Assembly (NCBI RefSeq): GCF_000182565.1
Contig: NW_015971541.1
Location: 186,001 to 250,000, forward strand
Reading direction: 5' to 3'
DNA: 64,000 nucleotides
DNA from: Spizellomyces punctatus DAOM BR117
Taxonomy: Eukaryota > Chytridiomycota > Chytridiomycetes > Spizellomycetales > Spizellomycetaceae
Of this stretch, positions 55,230-64,000 are shown in pieces. The notes below the pieces were generated by a model. The model saw only the letters and a list, made by a program, of their open reading frames with translations, was not told the origin of the DNA and ran no database searches. The position numbers were made by a program, and so were the translations under genes. Numbering within the stretch: position 1 is the first letter of the stretch; every line of letters starts with the position of its first letter.

Positions 55230-55874
55230 ATGCCTCGCAGAAGCGGTGGTGGAAGCGGCGGTCGGGGCGGTTCTGCTCCCAGAACCTCGACACCACCAGC
55301 AGCTCCCCGGAACAGATCTTACTCTTCTGCGCCCCCTGTTAACCCTTCTCGATCAGCACCTCCTCCCCAGCAGCCACGCGGAGATTCCATGTTGGGTCGT
55401 TTTGCCAGCACGGCTGCGGGAGTAGCTGTAGGAAGTGCAGTTGTGAGTGTCTTGATTACCGTTCATGTTATGTTCATAGAGTGCAACAGTTATGAACTAA
55501 TGGATGTTCATGCCATTATAGGGCCACACTCTTGTTTCCATGTTTGGCGGCCTGTTTCCACGATCCGCACACGATCAAATCGCGCAACAGAATGAAACCC
55601 TGCCACCCGATCAGCAACAAGCGGTAGCTCAGGCCTCTCTCTCACAACGCCTATTGGGGACTGCAACTCTTTGGGGTGTTGGTGGAGGTGCATGGTGGTA
55701 TAGAAACAGACTGCTTGCACAGACTCGGAACACGAGGGCGGCAGGTCCGAGAGTGGCAGCGGTTGTGGCAGCTGGTACGTATCATTGAGGTTTGCGTTTA
55801 CAAAGCGCACTGCTTTGAACTTACAATTATTTGTAGGATCCGGTATCTTGGGATTGGTAAATCTGGTCAGCTAG
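55230..55874 (+). CDS. Mix17/CHCHD2-like N-terminus without CHCH cysteines
   Basis: Three exons (55230-55442, 55522-55774, 55837-55874) give 167 residues. It begins MPRRSGGGSGGRGG, a Ser/Pro/Ala/Arg-rich stretch like the start of Mix17 and CHCHD2, followed by AAGVAVGSAVGHTL, the conserved hydrophobic segment of that family. The expected twin CX9C CHCH domain is absent: there is no Cys at all. Instead there are QQNETLPPDQQQAVAQ and a Gly-rich hydrophobic region (LLGTATLWGVGGGAWWYRNR) that could be a membrane helix, then a basic/Ala tail and GSGILGLVNLVS. A mitochondrial location is plausible from the Arg-rich start. Whether it is a true Mix17 derivative or merely shares the motif is open. Confidence 0.55.
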
Positions 55875-56436
55875 AAGAGAATTGGATGATGCTGTTCATG
55901 TTTGTTTGTGATGACGTAAAATGACTTTGTCCGAAAGAGATGTCCGATTAATTGGTTCGATCCACTATACAAGCTTTGTCAGAGCTGTCAAATCATTGCA
56001 CCTCCACCTTGTAGCTTATTTGCCCATTTGCCATCTGACAGGCCCAAGTCATCCTGGGGAGGCGGTTCGCTCGTCCCTTGCTCTCCGCTCAGCGGGTGAA
56101 GTGCTATTCTCAGTAGAAGTTGTGACATGACCGGTTCTCCACTGTTTCTAGTCTCTTCACCTGCTATCTATGTCCGAGATCAGTGACACCTAAGAGCAAC
56201 TTATTCCAATTTCTCTTTGCCATCGGTAGGCAGTAGGCTGTAAGTTTGCACATTCCTTCATTGAAGTTGTTCAGCTATGAATTGCGATAGCTTTTATGTG
56301 TATCATACTGATCTCTTCGAATGTGATCAGGAGGCTTCACATACCTGAACGTATCTCCCATCTTCGTACATACCCCAGACTTTTTTTACATATCTCCAGT
56401 TGCTATGCTCTGGATCTCAATTGGAGACGTGCAGAT
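55875..56436. other. Intergenic
   Basis: About 560 bp. An open plus-strand frame (55921-56130) has no recognisable motif. Expected to hold the 3' end of the Mix17-like gene and the promoter and leader of the SUMO ligase; the large frame is open from 56296, but the ATG at 56437 (MTPLSDIQMETVPKTPEEA) fits coding composition best. Confidence 0.45.
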
Positions 56437-59400
56437 ATGACCCCCTTGTCGGATATCCAAATGGAAACAGTGCCGAAAACTCCAGAAGAAGCGCACGCTG
56501 TAGCAGAATTTTATCGGCAAAAGTACGAACAGTCCTTGAAATTAGCCAGATCACTGAGCACGACTGTGAAAACCGCAGGTACGCGGCCATTCCAAGTTCA
56601 TGACGAACCAATATCTGGGATCGCTGATGAACCACGATATGCAGCTCCGATCCGTAGTCCTCAGCAAGCACTCCTTCCTGCGGAAGCAGGAATTAGCGCT
56701 GAAGCATCACGTCAATACAATGGAAGTCCCTCTCAACAGGCCACAGTAACTGGTACTGCCGGGTCTCCCGCTTCCGCTGGGCCTGGCAAAGATGCGGTCC
56801 CGTTGACACAGTCAAGTTGGACGTATCCGTCGTCCCGAACACCTTCGCAGCCTACTACTTCAGCTTCATTCCCGGGGAAGACGCTTTCAAATGCAATCAT
56901 CAACAGCGCTGCCCCCATCCAAATACATCCCTCACAGAAAACTTCACCAGCTGGCAAGAATGCTGACATGCAAAACGCACCTGCGTCTTCGCAAGCTGCT
57001 ATCGTAGAGCCCGCATGTTATGCAATTTTGCCATCGTTGTACCCTTCAAAACCTATTCCGCACTGTGTACATGGGAGTGTCGAACACATGGCAGCATTCA
57101 CTGCTAGTATATCGGAACAGCCCCCTGGATCTGCTCGTAGGGTGCCCTCGTCGGATGTGCTGGTCGATTCTATTAGTCCAGATCTCACTACGCAGGACGC
57201 CGGTACTGCGTTTCTTGGTTCACACCTGCCGCTGGTAACGAAGGCCCATAGATGGCAGAGCTTGTCGGGAAATGACTCGACGGTCACCGATGCAGGATCA
57301 GCCAGTCGTGAGGATTCCATGAAAACCATACCTCAACCGGATCCCCAGCAAATGCCAGCGCCCCAAACAAGTCAAGCCACGATGCAGCATACCAGCCAAT
57401 CTCAACAAGCTTCCTTTCCTGCAATGGCGCGGCAAACACATTTGCAGGGATACTTGATCTCAAACAATATTGCAGCTGGCATGCATTTCGCGAATGCACC
57501 GCATTCAGGAGAGGGCGGCATTCAAACAAATGTCCAATCATGGACTTCTCTGGCTCCCGGCCGTTCACCTCAAGTACACATTCCATCTGCGAGCGGGCAA
57601 TTTCCGAATGCTTTGAATCAGCAATCACATTTCATTGGACTTACTTGCGTGCAAGGATCGGGAAGTATTGCTCCAATTTGGTACCCCGTAAATTTGGTAC
57701 ATGCGCAAGGCATGGCTCACCTTCCCCAAGCAATGCTGGCAAACCCAACCGTGACGCCAACACCCGACCGTAGTGCAGCATTTGCGTCTGTTACACATGC
57801 GCAGCTAAAGGCTTCGCAATCCAGTGTAAGGCAACTGCGCCCTGCAGACCTCAGTACATCGGGATCTCTTAAGCTGGCAGCACAAACATATCAATCGCAG
57901 CATACGCCTCCAGCAGTCAGTAACACTCGGGACACTGCTGGCGCTGCCACAGGTCAAGTTCGGCCAACGTCATCGGGGACTGTGGCTGATACAACTTCGT
58001 CAGGAACGCGTCCAAATCATTACCAACAGCAGCAAGTCGCCAGAGGCTTGTATGAAGGAACCTCATCGGGTTCAAGTACATCACACGTGAATGATAACGG
58101 CAATTCACGGCAAAGATGCTCGACGGGCGGGAAATCTTTTGAGAAAATCGTAAAGCGGGCTGCCCATGTACACCAGCAAGAAAGCCAGCTTAGAGAAATG
58201 TACGACGATCTTGTTACAAAGGAGCGAAAATTGCATGAAGAGTTGCATCAAGCTAGATATAGGCGGTTGGAAATGGAAGGTCGAATAATGCCTCAACAGC
58301 CCAAGTCAATCCAACAGCGAATTGAACCTCGAACGGATCCGCAAGGCACCGCAAGCGCAAGGTCCCAACAGCAAGCAGCTACGCAAAAGAGTCATAAGAA
58401 CCAGCCACCAGTAATACATTCGCAGCAACCGGTGTCAAGAACGCCGCAGAAGGTTCGTATGCAGACTGTTCAGTCGCAGAATACCCCTACTGTCACGACA
58501 CAAACGTATCAGGGCGAAACACAAGTCAGTCCCCCTCAGAACCCCCCGAACAGTACTTTTCAGCACAATCCAGGCCCACTTCAAGTTCAACAACCACTGG
58601 GTGCGCCTTCAACTCAACAACATCAGGACTACTTAAAAGAATGGACCGGATATCGACGTCGTTACGCGCAATTGGCCAGTGAAGTGACGGGATTTTTGGC
58701 AAGGAAGCGGCCCGACTTTATAACACCAGCATCTGTGATTCGATGGTTACGTGAACTGGGCAAGCTTCTAGAAGGCGTAGAATCGTATTCGATAGCGACG
58801 AAAGAGCTAGCATGGTTCTGCAGTGTTGAGAATGCTTATTCCTGGATGTATGCTCCGTATCTGAAGGCTGACTTAATGGTGAGGCTTGATAGTGTGTTGC
58901 TTACTTCGTCTAGTGGCTTAATGGAACGTCCTTTTACATTCTTAGGGGTGCTTTCGAGGATTGAAGTTGCCCGTATATTTTGCACAAGTCTATCACGTCT
59001 TCACAGTCGCCTCACAGTTCTCACATCTGATGCTTCCGGAATTACTGGGTACGTATCTGGCTTGCGCCTTCCTTTTATGTCAGTTTTAGAAGCATGTTTC
59101 TCATTCTCGGTCGCGTGCTTGCTTTTCAAGACGTTGTCATGAACGGGCTCACGATTCTCAAACAGCTCGAGCGTGTCAGGGTATTAGATCCAGATATCAC
59201 CCCATGGAGCTCGAATTTTAAAGCCAAATATCTTGCTGTGATGGAACTGCGTCTGCGTCAGATTTCGAAGCATGCATCGACCAACGGCTGTGAATCGTCG
59301 ATTCAGAAAGGTGTGCAGCATCCTCAAACACAACCAAATCTCGGTGAAGCACCGGTCGTTAGCGTCGAGGATGCTACGCCAAAATTTTCGGAACTTTTCC

Positions 59401-61250
59401 CGATACGAAAATGTTACTTGCGGCATCCTATCGAAATTACACCCAAGACAACTTGCTTGTCATTTCTGATCACAGTAACCTCAAGTCTCTATACCATTAT
59501 CCGTATGCAGGATGCAAAGTCTGGTCCCCCTCGTCACTATGTGCGGATAAGTTGTAATCGATCGGAGGACACGATAGAGACTTGGCCATCATTTGTATCT
59601 GGAGTTACCTGCAACGACGTGCTTATGGTATCAGATCGTAAAAGATGTGACGGACCAATCGTTTTGAATGCTGCCCTCGTTGCAGGTAGTAATAAGATTG
59701 CGCTTACTTGTGACTGGGATGGAATTGACGAACAGACGAGGATGGTTGCGGTTGACTATATTGTTTTTGTGGACATGGACGAAGCAATACAGGTAGTAAA
59801 GAAGCAGAGAATTGATTTCAAGACGAGCTGGGATAGATGTGAGTGCGTGCGCCATTGCGGACAGATTACATCCAGCTGAAGTGTTGCCTGTGTTTCCCTT
59901 AGATCTTCAGTCGCGAACCCAGACCCATGGCGATAGCCCTACTGCTCTCTTAGACCTTGTCGATCCTACAACACGGAAGAAATTGGAAATTCCTGTTCGA
60001 ACGTCAGGATGCGCACATGTAGCAGTAAGTTGTTTTTTGCTGTTGTTTAGCTCGGTGCCGGTCTTTTGTTAAGTGACATGATCTCCAACAACCAGTGCTT
60101 CGACCTGCAAACGTATCTCAAGGAGCAACTCAAGCATCGCAAGTTTACATGTCCGATTTGTCATCTCGCGGCTGGTGTCCAAGACTTGCTCGTGGACGGC
60201 TGGATTGAAGCGCTCTTGAGCAAAACGGAGCCGGATGAGACGAATGTACTGTTGAAGTTCCCTGCCATGTCTAGTACAACCAACGAGGAACTCCCTCATT
60301 CAGGCGCCAACGGTGATAGTAATGCCCGCAATAATACCGACGCGTTGCTTTTAGCGGACGATGCACCGGATGTCATAGAGCTTCGAATCCCACCGATCCA
60401 GCGAGTGGACAGAAAATATATACTGGTCGACACACCGTCGCCCGTGCTCACAGCGAGGAGTGGGGAGATGATGGAGGATGTGGAGCTGCTGCCGAATGTG
60501 GACGGTAGCGAAGATGGCGCGGCGTCACCAGCAAAGGATGCAGAAGAATCTCTCACGGAGATGATAGTGGATGTCGAAAACTCTGGTATGGAAGTGGATG
60601 AAGGTGACAAGACTATTCAGATTGCAGACGCAAGCGTTGATCCGTCTCCCGGAATGGAAATGGAGGACAGTCGGGCAACCGAGGACACGAGAGGCGAGGC
60701 TGAGGAGCTGCCAAATAATGATTTAGAGCACCGTGTGGCGGAGGAATTGGCCAACTTACAAGTATACGACCGCGTGCCTGATAAGGTGACAGTAGCTGAG
60801 GACAATGCCCAGGGAACGGCAGTCCAGGAGGTAGAAATCACAGCGCCGGAGACGATGGGGGACCGGATCCTGGACGCCGTAGTGGTGGCAGCAGAGCCGC
60901 AATCCAGCAACGGACTGATGCAAAGCGGTGCTGGAAAGTTACCGGAAACTACTTTCCAAAAAACCCTCCAAGAAGTTTTAGAAGACGACGAAGATATTGA
61001 GCTCATGTCAGGTAGCATCTTAACTCTGCAACCTCAGACTGTCAAGCGCCCCATGTCCCCCCATATCCCGGTTACCGAGGTCCGTTCTCATCCCGTCAAG
61101 CGCCAGAAGCTCAGTTTTCTCCCGCCTCGCAAACTGACCTTTGCCCAATCCATAACAACATTCAATCCCGAGGAAGATGCCGCACAGATTGTGCAAAGGC
61201 TGGGATTCGATGTCGCAACAATGTACCATAAGATTTTCCATACTGTGTGA
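56437..61250 (+). CDS. SP-RING (MIZ) SUMO E3 ligase, PIAS/ZMIZ-like
   Basis: Exons 56437-59048, 59090-59838, 59903-60024 and 60096-61250 total 1545 residues. About 650 N-terminal residues are Gln/Ser/Thr/Pro-rich and disordered, with a coiled patch (HQQESQLREMYDDLVTKERKLHEELHQARY). A helical domain (PDFITPASVIRWLRELGKLLEGV) lies around residue 780. A beta-rich segment (HYVRISCNRSEDTIETWPSF, NKIALTCDWDG) fits the PINIT-equivalent region. The SP-RING has LLDLVDPTTRKKLEIPVRTSGCAHVACFDLQTYL and CPICHLAAGVQDLLVDGWIE, with C-x2/3-H-x2-C and C-x2-C ligands present. The 300-residue acidic tail ends LSFLPPRK and a short helix. The long disordered N-terminus is closer to ZMIZ than to Siz/PIAS; no SAP domain was seen. 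It would attach SUMO to nuclear proteins. Confidence 0.9.
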
Positions 61251-62410
61251 ATATTCGGTAGATTCAACGTTGGTCGTGTTTGGAAATACGAGAAGCCGGC
61301 CCATCGTTTGCTTTAATTTAAATGCACAGAATTAGCAATGTAAAACTCAACGTTTTTCAAATATATATTAAGGAAAAAATAGCCAATGCAGGGTATGCAA
61401 GAGATCGCTTGGTAACATACAGGAATGGATACAAGAAACAAGCAATGAATGTACAAGAAATTGGCACTACCCAAACGGAAAAAGCCAGTGTGCAATCCAT
61501 CCTACATCATTCTGCAGTCCGCTCACTCCAAAATTCCCTCATCCACTTTGTCAAAAGACGTTTTCAGTCCATCGAAACCCACACGTCCAAGGGCGCTGGA
61601 TACTTGTCATTTCTCCTATCAAACAAATCAGGGACATTTTGGACGACCGTTTCCACCGATCTTTTGTTTGTGGCCGCTCCACGGACTTTGGGACCGCTGT
61701 TCAAAAGACGGGGGAGGAGACGGGTGGTGTAGCGAGGTGCTTGTGAGAGGAGAGTAAGTGATATTGGGTGGGTTTTGAGTGGAGGTTGGTGTTGTGCTTC
61801 GTCTTGGTGCAGCTCACTGGAGGTGTTGGGCATATTTGGATAACGGTTGAAATTGGTGTTGGCTGCTGCTGGTGAGGACTTTTTGGCCGGTAACTGGGGG
61901 CGCTGGTGGCTGGCAGGTCTTAAAAGTGTTGTGTTCTGATCAAGTCTCCTAGCGCGACAACACATGCGATAGCGCGACCGCTACGCTATTTTGTGAACGT
62001 CCAAGGAAGCTCAAAAGTGTGAAAAACGCTCTAAATCTTTGGAATTTGGTTCTTCCGTTCTGAAGATGAGAGGCGTGGAAGGTTGAGGAAAGCCGCCCCT
62101 CCCTTTAAACACTTGTTCCCCAAATCCTACTCCAAAAAGCCCTTTTGCGTTTAACGCCAAGTCATGCTGGTTACCTTTTACCCTGTTGCCCCAACTTGAA
62201 GGGTTTTTAGGAAAGCGCGTCGTGTTGCGCGCCGCGACCGGGCGTTTGGCAAACTGACTTTTTACCAGTTTTTGAATGTTTGTAAAAACTGCCACAACAG
62301 CAGTTGATAGGATGCATGCAAAAAGAAGCTGGGTATTTATTCGTATTTACAGCTTTACAGCGGATATGTCTATTCTTTACATTTAGCGACCAAGAAAATG
62401 AGACAAAGCT
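61251..62410. other. Intergenic with weak minus-strand candidate frames
   Basis: Between convergent stops of the SUMO ligase and the CCCH gene. Minus-strand frames at 62295-62011 (MAVFTNIQKLVKSQFAKRPV, Arg/Lys-rich start like a mitochondrial targeting sequence, 94 residues) and 61965-61564 look moderately codon-like, and an end DGLKTSFDKVDEGILE is open near 61580-61525. I could not join them with consistent splice phases. One small minus-strand gene may lie here. Confidence 0.3.
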
Positions 62411-64000
62411 CTAGTCATCCGTTAGATCAATAAAATCCATGGGTGATATGTTACTCCCAGTGATGGCTGAAGAGTGAGCCGAATCCTCATCCATTGACTC
62501 CTCTTCCGACTCTGAGTAGATTTCAATCACCTGGTTCTCCTCTTCTGTGTCACCCTCACTGTCTTCTTCTTCCTCCTCCTCATCATCCTCCTTTTCACTG
62601 CATTCGCCACTCTCTACCTCATCAGAGTTGGCAGTTGAATGCGATTGTACATCGTCCTCCATATCACTCTCATCAGAGGTGTCCTCCTCTTCATCTGTTA
62701 GTTCTTCCATAACATCTACTGAGAAATCAGGACGAATAGGTAGTTGCATCAATTCTTCATCCTCCTTCTCCTCTTCTGCATGCTGTTGCATTCTAGACCA
62801 GTTGCCGTCTTTCGCGTCAGCACGTCGCTCCCGATCATCTTTCGGTTTTGCTTTATGAGGAAGATGGCACTTTTTATTTTTGCATTTCCCCTCCGCAAAA
62901 TCTGGGCACTGGTAAACATGCCGATTCTTGCACTGATCACCAGCCTCACAGAAACCCTCAAGCGCAAAATCGCGACAGATAGCAGCATCGGGACTTAGCT
63001 TGACATGCAGGTACGGACAATTCTCGTTCCTACAGCGTCCACGCTCAAAATGCAGACAGGTGGGCATATTGTGCATATTTGGGCTGTGGGAAAGTTTGCA
63101 GGACTCCACATCACATTGGCCTTTTAAAAAGGCGGGGCAGACTGCCAATCGTTCAGGCACGTGAGCGAAGCGACAGTACAGACCTTTGTCGCATCGACCT
63201 ATAGTGCCCGGAAATGCAACTTTAGAAACGCGAAAGGGTACAGTCATGTGGACCCTTACCAAAGCGATAGAATTGGCAGTATTTCGGCTTCCGTAGAATC
63301 TTATTTCTGTTATGCATCGCCTTTGTACCTTCCCTGTAATAGTAATCTTAGTGACCAAGCTGAAATTCTTACAGTAAATGCCCGGCACAAACTTGAGAGA
63401 GGGAGGCGTTTTGTTTGATAATACGAGATTTCCTGTTTTGCTTCGCACGAAAGACAGTCCATTTAGGACCACACGCTTTGGGGTTTTCTTCTGTGGCGTA
63501 ATCTCTGCATTTTAAGCATCGCACGTTGCTGATCGGTAAACCGTTCTCGGACAGCGAATCGCATGCATATACCTGTCTTGCGTATAAGTTTCCTCCCCGA
63601 TGCATCCCGGATAAAAGCAACCCCGTTGATGTTTACAGTTTTTCGCCGTGGCGTTGCTAGATCTAGCATGCCAAATCAACACACACTTGCTGCTCGACGC
63701 TGCAAATGACCGCTGTACCTCGTTTCGCATTGGCTGCTACTAGTTTACTACCATCGGCGCTCTTACTGTACTGCATTCCATCCACGATGATGAGCGTCTT
63801 ATTTGCGGATCTCGAGTATGTCTTTTTCGACAGTTTCTTTGATCTGACGCAAACATGACATGAGCTTGACCAATCTGAAGTCCACACACAAGGAGCTTCA
63901 CGTACCGGATAGGTGTCGGTGGTTTTGGAGGCCTTGGCTTGCTAAGTGGCGCTAGAGCAGCCGAGTTAGAATATCAGGTGGCTATATCGAAAATAACGAC
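62411..64000 (-). CDS. CCCH zinc-finger protein, ZC3H3-like (5' end uncertain or outside window)
   Basis: Last exon from about 63198 to 62411. Five CCCH fingers are visible: KYCQFYRFGRCDKGLYCRFAH (split by an intron at about 63199-63260), VCPAFLKGQCDVESCKLSH, TCLHFERGRCRNENCPYLH, ICRDFALEGFCEAGDQCKNRH and QCPDFAEGKCKNKKCHLPH. This spacing matches animal ZC3H3, which works in polyadenylation and export of mRNA. Upstream pieces KTYSRSANKTLIIVDGM and RKTVNINGVAFIRDASGRKLIRK have the family's 'internal IDG' N-terminal repeats. The C-terminus is extremely acidic (EEEEEEDSEGDTEEENQ), ending MDFIDLTDD. The first visible piece (SKPRPPKPPTPIR, about 63950) runs toward the window edge. The exons between 63270 and 63700 are only approximate. 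Confidence 0.85.

Noticed and set aside
62494-62858. Ser-rich plus-strand frames in the last 1.5 kb
   Set aside because: Shadows of the acidic Glu/Asp-rich tail of the CCCH zinc-finger gene on the other strand.
1-64000. CRISPR arrays, bacterial operons, phage or intact transposons
   Set aside because: No regularly spaced repeats, no Shine-Dalgarno-type organisation, no transposase, integrase or reverse transcriptase motifs seen; the spliced genes show this is eukaryotic DNA.

Overview
This window is nuclear DNA from a fungus. Genes are protein-coding on both strands, 0.3-5 kb long, and mostly split by 37-100 nt introns with GT..AG ends. They include fungal-type regulators: a Zn2Cys6 factor, a Yap-like bZIP, a hybrid histidine kinase and an F-BAR/RasGAP protein. 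Retention of Kanadaptin, ZW10, RMI2, DNA polymerase iota, endonuclease V, LENG8/THP3 and ZC3H3-like genes, together with dense introns, argues against a budding yeast. It fits an intron-rich, possibly early-diverging (chytrid- or mucoromycete-like) fungus. The lineage is inference only. Coordinates of spliced genes come from reading donor and acceptor sites by eye and checking that the joined length is a multiple of three; exact ends are noted where uncertain.

Layout. 1-8.7 kb: end of ZW10, a small mitoribosomal protein, a broken ORF, a PLP aminotransferase, a small membrane protein and Kanadaptin. 8.7-15 kb: an accessory stretch with no intact gene. It holds wreckage of a nonribosomal-peptide-synthetase adenylation domain (minus strand) and of an ABCC multidrug transporter (plus strand), consistent with a dead secondary-metabolite locus. 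15.4-17.5 kb: a convergent pair, an alpha/beta hydrolase ending SRL and an SCP2 sterol-carrier protein ending RANL, both probably peroxisomal. 18-26.4 kb: an ER DnaJC3/p58IPK homologue, then repair genes (endonuclease V and polymerase iota head to head, and RMI2) around an unrecognised 443-residue protein.

26.5-35 kb: dihydrouridine synthase 3, a small coiled protein, an Rtt103/RPRD-like CTD-binding protein, guanylate kinase with an unexpected prenylation-type tail, and nucleolar GTPase NOG2. 36-44 kb: Zn2Cys6 factor, THP3/LENG8, bZIP factor and a tiny membrane protein. 45.2 kb: tRNA-Arg(CCT) with a 10-nt intron. 45.8-54 kb: a GAF/hybrid histidine kinase and an F-BAR/PH/C2/RasGAP protein, both signalling genes on the minus strand. 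55-64 kb: a Mix17/CHCHD2-like protein without a CHCH domain, a 1545-residue SP-RING SUMO ligase and the 3' part of a CCCH zinc-finger gene that may run off the right edge.

The gene set is mainly housekeeping (RNA processing, ribosome assembly, DNA repair, trafficking). The functional themes that stand out are the repair cluster, the peroxisomal pair and the decayed metabolite locus.
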